Source: DATADW01 sp963733905 (GTDB lineage: Bacteria; Actinomycetota; Acidimicrobiia; Spongiisociales; DATADW01). From it: a stretch of DNA of 64,000 nt. Each line of letters begins with the position of its first letter. Position 1 is the stretch's first letter. The position numbers were made by a program, and so were the translations under genes. Below are positions 9,749 to 20,372 of the stretch, one piece after another. Under the pieces are notes generated by a model. That model did not search any database and was not told the origin of the DNA. It saw only the letters and a program-made list of their open reading frames with translations. The DNA lies in NCBI GenBank assembly GCA_963733905.1, contig CAVTEU010000007.1, forward strand, positions 558,001-622,000, read 5' to 3'.

Positions 9749-10797
9749 CCCTGCACGAATGCGGGGATCTCGAAGTCGTCCTCATCGCCCGAGGAGAGCA
9801 CGCCGCTGAGCACGCCGCGGGTGCCACGACGGCGCTCGAACCCGGCAGCGATCACGGTCACCTGCATCTCCTCGCCACCCATGTCGTCAACGAAGGCGCC
9901 AAAGATGATCTCGGCGTCTTCGTCGCAGTGTTCCTTGATGACGTTGGCCGCGTTGTTCACCTCGTGGAGCGTCATCGTTGCCGGCCCGCTCACCGAGAGA
10001 AGCACACCCCGCGCCCCGTCCATCGAGGTCTCCAGCAGAGGCGACGAGATCGCCTTGTTCGCCGCCTGCGTGGCCCGGTCGTCACCGGTCGAGCGGCCGA
10101 TGCCCATCACCGCGGTGCCGGCATCCTGCATCACCGTCTTGACGTCGGCGAAGTCGACGTTGATCAACCCGGGGGTGGTGATGAGGTTGGTGATGCCGGC
10201 GACACCGGCCATGAGCACCTCGTCGGCACGGTGGAAACTCTCGATGATCGAGGACTTCGGATCGGTGATCTCGAGCAGCTTGTCGTTTGGTATCACGATC
10301 AGGGTGTCCACCGCCTCCCGGAGCGATTGGATCCCCTGCTCGGCTTGGAGGGAACGCCTCCTGCCCTCGAACCCGAAGGGCCGGGTGACAACCCCCACCG
10401 TGAGGGCACCAAGTCCCCGAGCCGCCTCGGCAACCACAGGGGCCCCACCCGTCCCGGTGCCACCGCCTTCCCCTGCGGTGACGAAAACCATGTCCGCGCC
10501 CTTGAGTACCTCCTCGAGCTCCTCGCGGTGCGCTTCCGCTGCGGCCCGGCCGACCTCTGGGTTGGCGCCGGCGCCGAGCCCCCGAGTGATGTCCCGGCCG
10601 AGGTCGAGCTTGATGTCGGCGTCTGACATCAGCAGCGCCTGAGCATCGGTGTTCATGGCGATGAACTCGACGCCGCGCACCCCGGCATCGATCATCCGGT
10701 TGACCGCATTGACCCCGCCACCGCCGACGCCGACGACCTTGATCACGGCGATGTAGCTCTGCGGCCGGGTCCCGCTGCTGCTCGATCTGCTCGACAT
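9745..10797 (-). CDS. ftsZ: Cell-division GTPase FtsZ
   Basis: About 350 aa. The tubulin signature GGGTGTG is present (AGEGGGTGTGGAP), with VVGVGGGGVNAVNRM at the N-terminus and the catalytic-loop region GLINVDFADVKTVM. The C-terminal linker is very short and ends in a conserved-type tip, DDFEIPAFVQG, which recruits SepF or other partners. The start is the ATG at 10795-10797, with AAAGGA 6-11 bases upstream. The 204-bp gap to ftsQ holds no gene and may carry its own promoter. Confidence 0.96.
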   Translation of the reverse strand: MSSRSSSSGTRPQSYIAVIKVVGVGGGGVNAVNRMIDAGVRGVEFIAMNTDAQALLMSDADIKLDLGRDITRGLGAGANPEVGRAAAEAHREELEEVLKGADMVFVTAGEGGGTGTGGAPVVAEAARGLGALTVGVVTRPFGFEGRRRSLQAEQGIQSLREAVDTLIVIPNDKLLEITDPKSSIIESFHRADEVLMAGVAGITNLITTPGLINVDFADVKTVMQDAGTAVMGIGRSTGDDRATQAANKAISSPLLETSMDGARGVLLSVSGPATMTLHEVNNAANVIKEHCDEDAEIIFGAFVDDMGGEEMQVTVIAAGFERRRGTRGVLSGVLSSGDEDDFEIPAFVQG

Positions 10798-11001
10798 CGG
10801 TTGTCCTTTCCGGGCCTGGAGAGAAATCTCCGCGCCCCCGTGGGATCGGTTGGCCTCTGTGGCCGCGGGCATCGGGACCGGCTCCACCCTCGCCATCTCA
10901 GCCGATGACGTTTCCCTTGCCTTCACCCTCGACTACAGCGTTACACAGATGCCCACAGCGTGGCAAGAGGGGTACGCTCACCTTGTAGTGGACGTTGAAC
11001 C

Positions 11002-11784
11002 TTAGCTGGTGGTGGTCTGGGCTTGCTCGGAGTAGCCACGGGGAAGCCGGACCGCGGGGTGAGAGGGTGAGATGACGGTGATGATCGACCCTGGAGGGAC
11101 GTCACCAATGACCGCGCTCAGCGCAACGGCCTTGGCCCGCATCTCCTCGGCCGACCCGAGGCGCGCCTGTATCCCCTCGAACCGGGCCCACAACTCCCCG
11201 CGGACCTCCCGCAGTGTGATGCCGCCCCGATGACGCGGCGGAAATGCGGCGAGGAACGCAGCGGCGCCGCGCACCATCTCCTCGGGGTGGCGCTCCCCTA
11301 GCACCGGGTCGGCGACCGGGATGGAGATCAACCCGTGATTGCCGGCACCAGGGCCATCACTCAACTCGACGGGGACACCGCCTGCGGACAAGAGGAGCCA
11401 TCCGTCATCGGTGCGCGCCCACCCCACCGGCTCCCGCTCGCGCACCTCCACGTCGATCGTGTCGGGGAAGCGGACGGTGGCAACTGCCTCGGCGATCCAA
11501 GGATCCTGCTCGAGGGCCGCTTCCACCTCGCCGGGCCTGATCGTCACCAGGGGGCGACCCTTGACGAAACCCGCCTCGGCCATCAGCCGACGGACCGGTG
11601 CCTGGTCGGCCCCATCCACCCTGATCGTCTGAACCGACAGAAACGGGGATTGCAGCGCCCACGCCACCACACCGGCGATGACCCCCGTCATCAAGAGCAG
11701 CACCAGGCGCCGCACCCGCCGGCGGGCGTGGGTCTCCGCCACCTGCCGTCTCCGCCGGGCTATACGGGGGTCGAGCACGGTCAT
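11002..11784 (-). CDS. ftsQ: Divisome protein FtsQ/DivIB
   Basis: 260 aa. A basic cytoplasmic N-terminus (DPRIARRRRQ) is followed by one membrane helix (about residues 26-46), a POTRA domain (FLSVQTIRVDGAD onward) and the FtsQ domain with VRFPDTIDVEVREREPVGW. It links FtsL/FtsB and FtsW/FtsI at the septum. The ATG at 11782-11784 overlaps the murB stop. Confidence 0.9.
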   Translation of the reverse strand: MTVLDPRIARRRRQVAETHARRRVRRLVLLLMTGVIAGVVAWALQSPFLSVQTIRVDGADQAPVRRLMAEAGFVKGRPLVTIRPGEVEAALEQDPWIAEAVATVRFPDTIDVEVREREPVGWARTDDGWLLLSAGGVPVELSDGPGAGNHGLISIPVADPVLGERHPEEMVRGAAAFLAAFPPRHRGGITLREVRGELWARFEGIQARLGSAEEMRAKAVALSAVIGDVPPGSIITVISPSHPAVRLPRGYSEQAQTTTS

Positions 11785-12725
11785 GACCCACCACCGCCCG
11801 CTGGTTTCCGCTGGTCGGGAGAGACTGCGAACTCGCCGGCGAAACGGACCTCGGGGCGGAGCCAAACCCCCGTGGTCTCACCAACCCGGCGGCGGACCGC
11901 CCAAACGAGATCGTGGACGTCCTGGGCGGTGGCCTCGCGTCCGGCAACGAAGAAGTTGGCGTGCTTGGTCGAGACCGATGCCCCGCCGACCGTGAAACCC
12001 TTCAGCCCGAGCTGGTCGATGATTCGCCCGGCGGTGTCGCCCGGCGGGTTGGCGAAGACGCTTCCGGCGTTGAGCGTGCCCCCGGGTTGATGGAGCCGCC
12101 TCCATCGGGTGACCTCACGCATCTCCGCCTCGGCTGCGGCGGCTGTCCCGGGCTCGGTGTGGAAGCGTGCGCTGACCACGACGTCGGTCGGAGCCAAGGC
12201 TGAGACGCGGTACCCGAGCCCCAGCGATGCGGACTCGCGGTCATCGGTGGTTCCGGCGACCGTGTCGACCACTCGCGCCGAGACCAGGACGTCGACCGTC
12301 TCGCGTCCGTGGCACCCGGCATTCATCCGCACCGCCCCGCCCACCGAGCCGGGAACCCCGACGAAGAACTCCAGCCCGGTGCGGCCCGACCGCGCCGCAT
12401 GACGAGCAACCACCGGGAGCGATGCACCCGCCCCCGCCAAGACCTCTCCAGACCGTTCGAGATCGACGGAAGCGAGCCCACCCGCCAGCCGGATCACGAT
12501 GCCGTCGAAGCCGGAATCGGCGATCACCAGATTGGATCCGCGCCCCAGGACGAGCAACTCGACACCGGCGGCGGCGGCGGCGCTTCCGGCGACGATCACG
12601 TCCTCCTCGGCGATGGCCTCGACCAGCCAGCGGGCGGGGCCGCCCAACTTGTAGGTGGTCAACGGGGCCAGTTCGACGTTGGGGCGTGCCCGCCCCGAGC
12701 CGACGAGAGCATCGAGCGCGTCCAT
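11781..12725 (-). CDS. murB: UDP-N-acetylenolpyruvoylglucosamine reductase
   Basis: 314 aa flavoprotein that reduces enolpyruvyl-UDP-GlcNAc to UDP-MurNAc with NADPH. The FAD-binding stretch GRGSNLVIAD and GLEFFVGVPGSVGGAVRMN are present, and the catalytic Ser is in TLNAGSVFANPP. The start ATG overlaps the murC stop (TGATG). The order murC-murB-ftsQ is typical of actinobacterial and Gram-positive dcw clusters. Confidence 0.93.
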   Translation of the reverse strand: MDALDALVGSGRARPNVELAPLTTYKLGGPARWLVEAIAEEDVIVAGSAAAAAGVELLVLGRGSNLVIADSGFDGIVIRLAGGLASVDLERSGEVLAGAGASLPVVARHAARSGRTGLEFFVGVPGSVGGAVRMNAGCHGRETVDVLVSARVVDTVAGTTDDRESASLGLGYRVSALAPTDVVVSARFHTEPGTAAAAEAEMREVTRWRRLHQPGGTLNAGSVFANPPGDTAGRIIDQLGLKGFTVGGASVSTKHANFFVAGREATAQDVHDLVWAVRRRVGETTGVWLRPEVRFAGEFAVSPDQRKPAGGGGS

Positions 12726-14093
12726 CACCGTCCCCACCGCTCCACGAGAAGTGGGACCAGTTCGTCGGGGAGCGATGTGATGTCGCCTGCCCCCATCGTC
12801 ACCACCAGATCTCCGGGTTCGACTGCGGAAGCCAGGAAGCCCGCCAGGTCGGCGCGGTGTGGGAGATAGTCCACCGTCGCCGGGACCGAACGGCGGGCGG
12901 CGGCGGCCACCAACTCGCCGGTGACGCCGGGGATTGGCGCTTCGCGGGCCGGGAAAACGTCGGTGACGACCACCCGGTCGGCGAGGGCGAATGCGGCGCC
13001 GAACTGGTCGTGGAGCGCCAGCGTCCGGCTGAAGAGATGGGGCTGGAAGACGGCCCAAACCCGCCGCCATGGACCGCGCCTTGCCGCAGAGAGCGTCGCC
13101 GCGACCTCGGTGGGATGGTGGGCGTAATCATCGATCAAGGTCACTCCCCCAACCTCACCGCGGACTTCGAACCGACGGCGGACCCCGGCGAATTTCCTGA
13201 AGCTGGCGGCGGCGGCGGCAACATCCATTCCGAGCGTGCCGATCAGTGCGAGCGCTCCAGCCGCGTTGCGCGCCATGTGGGCACCTGGTCGGCCCACCTC
13301 CACCTCAACGATCGAGTCGGGGCCGACGAGCCGGAACGACACCGAAGTCGGGGCCTCCTCGACGTGCTCGATCCGCCACAAGGCGTCGGGTGCAGTCCCG
13401 TAGGTGGCGACGCCGGTGGCTTCGGCGAGCCGTCGGCCGCCGGGATCGTCTGACCCCACCAACACCGGTCCCCGCACACCATCGACGACCGAGACGAACG
13501 CTTCCTCCAGGGCGGCGATGTCGCCGTAGTGATCGAGGTGCTCTGCGTCGACGTTGGTGACCATGAGCGCCACGAGGTCGAGGTGGAGGAAAGTACCGAA
13601 CGCCTCGTCTGCCTCGAGCACGAAGAGACCGGTCTCGCCGAGATGGGCGTTGGTCCGCTGGTCGACCAGATCCCCGCCAACCACGAATGACGGGTCACGG
13701 CCCATTGCCCGAAGCGCAGTCACCAGCAGGGCCGTCGACGAGGTCTTGCCGTGGGTCCCGGTGACGCCGATGGCGGGCATGCACCGCGGTGAGCGCTCCG
13801 AGCAATTGGGGGCGCTGCCAAACCGTCACGCCGGCGGCGTGCGCCGCGACCAACTCGGGATCGGTGGCGGGGACCGCCGAGGAAGCCACGACCAGATCGA
13901 CGCCGACGACCGACTGGGGCACGCTCCCGGCCCACACCTCTATCCCAAGGTCGGACAGGCCGGCAAGGGCCGGCGAATGCTTCATGTCGGAGCCGGTCAC
14001 GGTGCGTCCCTGTTGAAAGAGCAGCTTGGCGAGGGCACTCATCCCCGCCCCGCCCGCCCCCACGAGGTGGATATGGGTAGCGCCCGCCAACAC
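12725..14093 (-). CDS. murC: UDP-N-acetylmuramate-L-alanine ligase (one frameshift)
   Basis: Adds L-Ala to UDP-MurNAc using ATP. The N-terminal Rossmann motif HLVGAGGAGMSALA lies in one frame; from 13780 the ATP loop GVTGTHGKTSSTALL and the remainder (DDYAHHPTEVAATL, FQPHLFSRT) continue in the next frame. One extra base near 13781 explains the break, and the length is 3n+1. The start is a GTG at 14091-14093 preceded by GGGAG. Confidence 0.92.
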
Positions 14094-14119
14094 GTCTCCC
14101 GGCTAGGCGAGGATCGGGC

Positions 14120-15205
14120 TCATCCATGTGCGGCCATGAGCGCGGCGGCGATCTCGTCGGCGGCGCCGGGGCGTGCCATGCCGAGCGCCGCCGCGGCCAT
14201 TCGCGCCCGCTCTTCCCGGTCGGCTATCAGCTCCTCGATCACCTTTGCCAGCTCCCCGATCTGCTCCTCGTTCACCACCCGGGCGGAGCCGGCGCCGGCA
14301 AGTGCGGCCGCATTGGCCGCCTGATGACCGCTCGACCCGAACCCTCCGGGGATGAGCACCGCCGGGGTCCCCGTAGCGGTGAGCTCGGCGACCGAACCGC
14401 CGGCGCGGGCAACCACCAGATCGCTCGCGGCGAGAACGTACTGCATCGCCGGCTCGAACCCGAGGACCACCCAGCGAACAGGGCCGGCGTACCGGGACCG
14501 AGCCGTCGACACCTCTTCCAGGTTCGACTCCCCGGCGAGATGGAGAAGCTGGAACTCGGGACCCGACCAGTCCCCGATCATCTCGACCACCGCCCGGTTG
14601 ATCCTCGCCGACCCGAGGCTCCCCCCGACCACACCGACCACCGGGACACCCGCGTCGAGCCCGTAGCGGACCAACGCCTCCGGGCGGAGGGTCTCCCTGT
14701 CGAACGAGGTCAGCGGACGCCGGATGGGGTTGCCAACCCAGCGACCGTTGCGGAGGCCGGTGGTGGCGGGGAACGAGGTGAAAGACTCGACCGCCCAGCG
14801 TGATGACACCCGGTTGCCCAGACCGGCGTCTGCGTTCTGCTCGGCCACGAAGAGGGGCAGGCGGCGGCGGCGTGCCGCCCATGCGGTGGGGAGCGTCACG
14901 TACCCACCCATGCCGAGGACAACCCGAACATGGCGGGCCGCCATCTCGTTGCCGATGGCGCCGGCAGCCGACCGGACCACCTGGGGGATTGCAAGGTTGC
15001 GCCTGGTCATGCGCCGCTCCAGCCCGCGCAATGGCACGGCGAAGAACGGGAAGCCCGCCCCGGGGTAGACACTCGACTCGAGCCGGTCCCCGCCGACAAA
15101 GCTGACGTCCTCGCGGGGCACGCCTGCCTCGACCAGGGCCTCCCCCACCGCCAACCCCGGGTACACATGCCCGCCGGTGCCGGCGGCGGCGATCAGGTAG
15201 CCCAT
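14120..15205 (-). CDS. murG: MurG glycosyltransferase (lipid II synthesis)
   Basis: About 361 aa GT28 enzyme that transfers GlcNAc to lipid I on the inner membrane face. The N-terminal loop AAAGTGGHVYPGLAV, GMGGYVTLP, and the donor-site region ARAGGSVAELTATGTPAVLIP followed by HQAANAAAL are all present. The start at ATG 15203-15205 is fixed by homology. As written there is no stop between ftsW and this ATG, so the two genes form one open frame. Confidence 0.93.
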   Translation of the reverse strand: MGYLIAAAGTGGHVYPGLAVGEALVEAGVPREDVSFVGGDRLESSVYPGAGFPFFAVPLRGLERRMTRRNLAIPQVVRSAAGAIGNEMAARHVRVVLGMGGYVTLPTAWAARRRRLPLFVAEQNADAGLGNRVSSRWAVESFTSFPATTGLRNGRWVGNPIRRPLTSFDRETLRPEALVRYGLDAGVPVVGVVGGSLGSARINRAVVEMIGDWSGPEFQLLHLAGESNLEEVSTARSRYAGPVRWVVLGFEPAMQYVLAASDLVVARAGGSVAELTATGTPAVLIPGGFGSSGHQAANAAALAGAGSARVVNEEQIGELAKVIEELIADREERARMAAAALGMARPGAADEIAAALMAAHG

Positions 15206-16432
15206 GACCGCCCAGCAGGAACTGTCCCCCGGTGAGCAGCCCCGCCCGGCGAAAGGGCAGCTCATCGCCGGCCGCCGCCGAGGACCGCCGTGGCGGGCGA
15301 TGTTGACCAGGACCCCGGCCGCCGCCATGCAGCTGATGATGGCCGTGGACCCGAACGAGACGAACGGGAGGGGTATCCCGGTGATGGGGAGCAGCCCGAT
15401 CACACCACCGAGATTGACCAGCGCCTGGGTGCCGAGCCATGCGGTCAACCCAACCGCAATCAGCCGGCCGAACCGGTCCGAGGCCCGCAACGACACCGCC
15501 ACCCCGAGCAGGGTGAGGAAGGCGAAAAGGAGGAGCACCACGACGCCGCCGAGAAAACCGGTCTCCTCACCGATGATGGCGAAGATGAAGTCACTGTGGG
15601 CGTTGGGGAGGAACAACCACCGCGCCCTGCTGGCGCCAAGGCCCACGCCGAAGGTGCCGCCTGTCCCCAGAGCCAGGTAGCTCTGGATCAACTGATAGCC
15701 GTCGCCCAGCGGGTCGGCGAACGGGTTGAGGAAGGACGTGAGGCGCGCCCGTCTGTAGGGCTCGATCAACGCCAGGGCCGTCGTCGCCGCCACCGCCGAT
15801 AAGCCGACGAAAGCCACATAACGCAACGGCGCCGCCGAAGCCGCCAGGACGGCCATGGTGGCTGCCCCCACGATGATCGAGGTGCCCAAGTCGGGCTGGA
15901 GCATCAAGAGCAGCCCCACCGTTCCCACGATCGCCGCAACCGGGACGACGAAGTGGCCGAAGTCGAGGAGCAGCGACTGCTTCTTGACCAGCAGAGCCGC
16001 CAAGAGGATGACCACGGCGAATTTCGCCAACTCGGACGGCTGGAAGCTCAACGGTCCCAATGGAAGCCAGCGCGTTGCGCCGTAGATCCTTGTCCCCACC
16101 ACGAGCACCGCCACCAGGAGCGCCGTCGTCACGAGGAAGATCGGCCAGGCGAGACGCCGGTAGACCCGGTAGGGGATGAGCGATGTCGCCACCAGGGCCA
16201 CCACGCCGATCCCTACACCAATCGCCTGTCGTTTGAAGAAGTAGAGGCCGTCCTGCGCCTGCTCCAGCCCGGCCACCGACGACGCCGAGAGCGTGGCGCC
16301 CAGCCCGACGACAGTGAGCACGCCGACGACGACGATGATGCCCACTTGCAGCCTGGTGTTGGCCACCGAACGCTGCGCTCGGCCCCGTGCCTCCGCCCTC
16401 GCCCGGACGATCGATGTGACATTGGCGGTCAT
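15206..16432 (-). CDS. ftsW: SEDS-family FtsW (septal peptidoglycan glycosyltransferase)
   Basis: About 10 membrane helices. Family motifs include GATRWLPLGPLSFQPSELAK, MLQPDLGTSI, NAHSDFIFAIIGEETGF and GIPLPFVSFGST. It polymerises lipid II with FtsI. The ATG at 16430-16432 overlaps the murD stop. The expected end is shortly after NIARHGGPRRR, but no stop follows and the frame continues into murG. Dropping one base in the GC-rich run upstream of 15270 would create a TGA just after the Arg-rich end, so the read-through may be a sequencing artefact. Confidence 0.92.
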
Positions 16433-17754
16433 CGACTTCTCCCGGTTGCCGTGCTGCCCTCGGTCGCCGAATGGAGCGAACGCACCTCGTCGGCGAACAC
16501 CTCGCCACGATGGGCGTACGAGTCGAACATGTCGAAGCTGGCCCCACCGGGTGCGAGCAGGACGACGTCGCCGGCGGTTGCGGCCTCGTCGGCGAGCCGA
16601 ACCGCCTCGGCCATGTCCGCTGCCCAGACGCCAACGCCGGGGAGTGCGGCATCGAGAAGGGTGGGGGCCGACTCACCGATCGCCACCAGTCGACGGAGAT
16701 GGGGGTGCTGGGCAAGTGGGGCGAGGTCGAGGCCTTTGCTCCTGCCCCCTGCGATGAGGACGACCGAGGGGTATGCCTCGAGAGCCGCACGGGCGGCGTG
16801 GGGGTTGGTCGCCTTGGAGTCGTCCACCCAGGTGATTCCGGCCCAGACGCCAACCACCTCGCGGCGGTGCGCTCCCGGACGGAACTCGGAGGCGGAGGCA
16901 ACGATCGCATCGGGTTTGGCACCAGCGGCGAGGGCGGCGGCGCCCGCCGCGGCGATATCGAGTAGGTAGGCCGGGTCTCCCACAGCCAATCCGGTGAGCG
17001 GGATCTCGATGCCGTCGATGGCCAGCATGCCGTCCGCCACCCCCACCCCACCATCGGGGAGGCGGCGTCCGCTGGCAGGGACGAGTCGGGCCCCGGCCGA
17101 CTCGGCCAGTGCCGACGCACCCGGGTCGTCGGCGTCGTAGACCAAGACCTGCTCAGGGCCCTGGTTGGCAAAGATGCGCGCCTTCGCCGCGGTGTATGCG
17201 TGGATCGAGCCATGCCAGTCGAGGTGGTCTGGCGCCACGTTGAGCAGCACCGCGACCTCGGGGCGGAAACGCTCGGTGAATCGCAATTGGAAGCTGGAGA
17301 CCTCGACCACGACGACCTCCCAGGCGCCGCCGGCCACATCGGAGAGGGCGGTCCCGATGTTCCCCGCCGCCACTGTCGCCACCCCGCTGCGGCCCAGCAT
17401 GTCTGCGATCAGCGTGGTGACCGTCGTCTTGCCGTTGGTCCCGGTGACCGCCACCACCGGCACCTCCAGTTGGCGCCAGGCGAACTCGACCTCGCTCCAT
17501 AGCGGGACGCGTGACTCGAGTGTCTCCACGATGGGCAGGGCGCTCTCCTGTATTCCGGGGCTGACCACCACCAGATCCACGCCTTCGAGCAGATCGGCGT
17601 TCCACGAGCCACCCACCGCGGGTATCCCCTCGGAGGTGAGGCTTGCCGCCGCAGCCGGATCGGCATCCCACACCGTCACCCGTTGACCGGCGCGGATGGC
17701 GAGCCGCGCCGCCGCCCGTCCGGAGACCGCTGCGCCGAGTACCAGTGTTCTCAT
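16429..17754 (-). CDS. murD: UDP-N-acetylmuramoyl-L-alanine-D-glutamate ligase
   Basis: 441 aa Mur ligase that adds D-Glu. An N-terminal Rossmann-like domain (TLVLGAAVSGRAAARL), the ATP loop VTGTNGKTTVTTL (about residue 115), the central-domain NVAPDHLDWHGS and WVDDSKATNPHA are present. The ATG at 17752-17754 matches the conserved N-terminus; the longer open frame upstream is arginine-rich and overlaps the mraY-murD gap. Confidence 0.94.
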   Translation of the reverse strand: MRTLVLGAAVSGRAAARLAIRAGQRVTVWDADPAAAASLTSEGIPAVGGSWNADLLEGVDLVVVSPGIQESALPIVETLESRVPLWSEVEFAWRQLEVPVVAVTGTNGKTTVTTLIADMLGRSGVATVAAGNIGTALSDVAGGAWEVVVVEVSSFQLRFTERFRPEVAVLLNVAPDHLDWHGSIHAYTAAKARIFANQGPEQVLVYDADDPGASALAESAGARLVPASGRRLPDGGVGVADGMLAIDGIEIPLTGLAVGDPAYLLDIAAAGAAALAAGAKPDAIVASASEFRPGAHRREVVGVWAGITWVDDSKATNPHAARAALEAYPSVVLIAGGRSKGLDLAPLAQHPHLRRLVAIGESAPTLLDAALPGVGVWAADMAEAVRLADEAATAGDVVLLAPGGASFDMFDSYAHRGEVFADEVRSLHSATEGSTATGRSR

Positions 17755-17797
17755 CGTGAGCAACCCCGGCTCGCCGCTCCGGTGCCGATGCCGCCGT

Positions 17798-18875
17798 TCA
17801 CAACTCGGACCCAGACGCAATGGTCGAATAGACCAGGAAGTCGGTGTAGAAGAGCCCCAACCCGAGGGCGACCCCGACGCCGGCGAGGATCCAGAACCGG
17901 ACCACGATGGTCGTCTCCGGCCACCCCTTGAGGTCATAGTGGAAGTGGATCGGGGCCATGCGGAATATCCGCCTTCCGAACAGCCTGAAGCTGGCGACCT
18001 GGAGCATCACCGAGAGCGTCTCGGCCACATAGAGCCCACCCACCACGAGGAGGAGCAGTTGGGTGCTGGTGAGCAGCGCCAGGGCGCCCAGCAGCCCGCC
18101 GATCGCCTGCGACCCGAGGTCCCCCATGAAGATCTTGGCCGGGGCGGCGTTCCACCAGAGGAACCCGAGCAGTGCCCCCACCATCGCTGTTGCGATCTCG
18201 CCCAGGTCGAGCGGTGTCGAGGCGGTGGGGAAGAAGTTGTAGAAAACAGGATGGCGGAACTGCCAGAAGGCGATGATGGTGAAGGCGCCGAACACCAGCG
18301 CCGCCGAGCCCGCGGCGAGCCCGTCCATGCCGTCGGCCAGGTTGACCCCATTGGCCGCTCCCGACAGCATCACCAGCACCCAGATGAAGAAGAAGCCGCC
18401 AAGGGCGATCCCCAGCGGCCGAACGAAACTCAGTTCGGTGTTGACCCCGGCCGACTGGGCGCCCCAAGCGAAGAGGGCGGCAACCGCGGCCTGACCGGCG
18501 AACTTGGCTCGCTTGTTGAGACCCAGGCTGCGTTGCCTGGTGTGCTTGATGACATCGTCGAGGAACCCGAGGAGCCCCATCGCGAGAAATACGCCTATGG
18601 CGAGCAGCCCCACGGGCTGGAGCGGCAGAAACTCCACAGCCAAATCCGGCCTCGGGGTTCCACAACCGGACATGGGCAGCCAGGTAGCCGACGACCACCG
18701 CTATCACCATCACCACGCCACCCATGGTCGGCGTCCCCTGCTTGTGGGCGTGGCCCTCGATCTCCTCCTGGATGAACTGGCCGATGCGGGCGCGCCGGAG
18801 GACACGGATGGCGAAGGGCATGGTGAACAGCACGATGAACATCGAGACCGCTCCGGCGACGAGAAGCCCGATCAC
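17798..18875 (-). CDS. mraY: MraY, phospho-MurNAc-pentapeptide translocase (one frameshift)
   Basis: Integral membrane enzyme that makes lipid I from UDP-MurNAc-pentapeptide and undecaprenyl phosphate. The motifs QGTPTMGG, FLDDVIK, GVNLADGMDGLAAG (catalytic Asp region) and HFHYDLKGWPET are seen. The N-terminal about 75 residues lie in one frame and the rest in the next; one extra base near 18650-18660 explains it (length 3n+1). The start is a GTG at 18873-18875 overlapping the murE stop (GTGA), leaving no room for murF. Confidence 0.92.
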
Positions 18876-20372
18876 CGCCCCACCCCCGCTGGGTGACGCG
18901 GCGCTTCTTCTTGCCGTGGGTAACCGAGTGCTCCAAGCTCCTCGGCGGCCACCTGAAGGTCATCGAAGGGATGAACCACGCCGGCGAGGTCCTGTCCGGT
19001 CTCGTGCCCTTTGCCCAGGATGAGAAGGGCATCGCCGGGCCCGGCGGTGGCCAGGGCATGGCGAATGGCCAGCCGTCGATCCGGCTCCACTACCCAACCG
19101 GCTTGATCGTCCACACCCCGAAGAACCTCGGCGATGATCGCCCCGGGGTCCTCCGAGCGTGGGTTGTCCGAGGTGAGCGACGACGCGGTCGGCTGACGAT
19201 GCCGCCTGACCCATCAAAGGGCGTTTTGCCCGGTCACGGTCACCGCCCGCCCCGAACACGACGACGACCTCACCATCGGTGAGCCCTCGAGCAGCCGTCA
19301 CCGCCTCCTCGATGCTCGCCGGGGTGTGGGCGTAATCGACCACGACCTCGAATGGCTGGCCGTAGAGCACCCGCTCGAACCGGCCCGGGATCACCGGGCA
19401 AGCAGCCAACCCGGTGGCGATGGCATCGAGATCGATGTCGAGTTGGAGAGCGATCGCCGCCGCTATCAGAGCGTTGGCGAGGTTGAAGCGGCCCCGGAGA
19501 GGGAGAGCGACTTCTCTGTTGCCGATCGGAGTCACCAGGGTGAACTCGATCCCCTCCCAGGTGGACTCGACGCGTTCGGCGTGGACGTCGCCAGCGCTCG
19601 CGCCTACCTCGACGACGGGGAGTGCCGTCGACTCCGCCAGACGGGCACCCGCCAGGTCGTCGACCCAAATGACGCCGCTGTGGGCCCGCCCGGGTTCGAA
19701 GAGGCGCGCCTTGGCTTTGAAGTAGCTATCCATGTCGCCGTGGAAATCGAGGTGGTCCTGGCTCAGGTTGGTAAACGCCACCACCTCGAACCGAGTGCCC
19801 TCCACCCTGCCCAGAGCCAGCGCATGCGACGAGACCTCGAGGGCGGAGACCTCGACCCCGGCGTCGACCATCTCGGCAAAGAGACGCTGCAGGTCGTCGG
19901 CCTCGGGAGTCGTCCTCTCCAGCTTGACCGGCCGGCCCGTGATCCAGGCGCCCGTCGTCCCGATGATCCCGCTCCGCCTTCCCGCGGCGTTGACGATCGC
20001 ATCGAGCAGATAGGTCACGGTTGTCTTGCCGTTTGTGCCCGTCACCCCGACCAACCGCAGTCTCTCCGAGGGGTTGCCGGCTACCGCCGCCGCCAGTGGC
20101 CCCAGAACGGCGCGCCCCGACATGACCACGAGCTGCGGCACCTGTACCGGGAGCAGGCGCTCAACGGCCACCGCCACCGCCCCACCGGCGGCGGCAGCAT
20201 CGGCGAATGCGTGGCCGTCGCTGCTGAACCCGGGGATGGCGACGAACAACGAGCCGCTGGTTGCCGAGCGGCTGTCGTGGACTATCGACGTGATCACCGG
20301 GTCGGCGTCGCCACTAGTTTCGGCGGGGAACACCTTGCCCCCGACGAGCGCGGCGAGCGCCGAGAGTGGCAT
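18872..20372 (-). CDS. murE: UDP-MurNAc-tripeptide synthetase MurE (one frameshift)
   Basis: Adds the third residue of the peptidoglycan stem. The ATP loop GVTGTNGKTTVTYLL and NLSQDHLDFHGDMDSYFKAK are in the first frame. Near 19178 an extra base shifts the frame, after which TSDNPRSEDPG follows; DNPR is the signature for meso-diaminopimelate as substrate. The ATG at 20370-20372 has an AGGAGG 8 bases upstream, a strong site for independent initiation even though the upstream ftsI frame runs in without a stop. Length is 3n+1, in keeping with one insertion. Confidence 0.92.
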
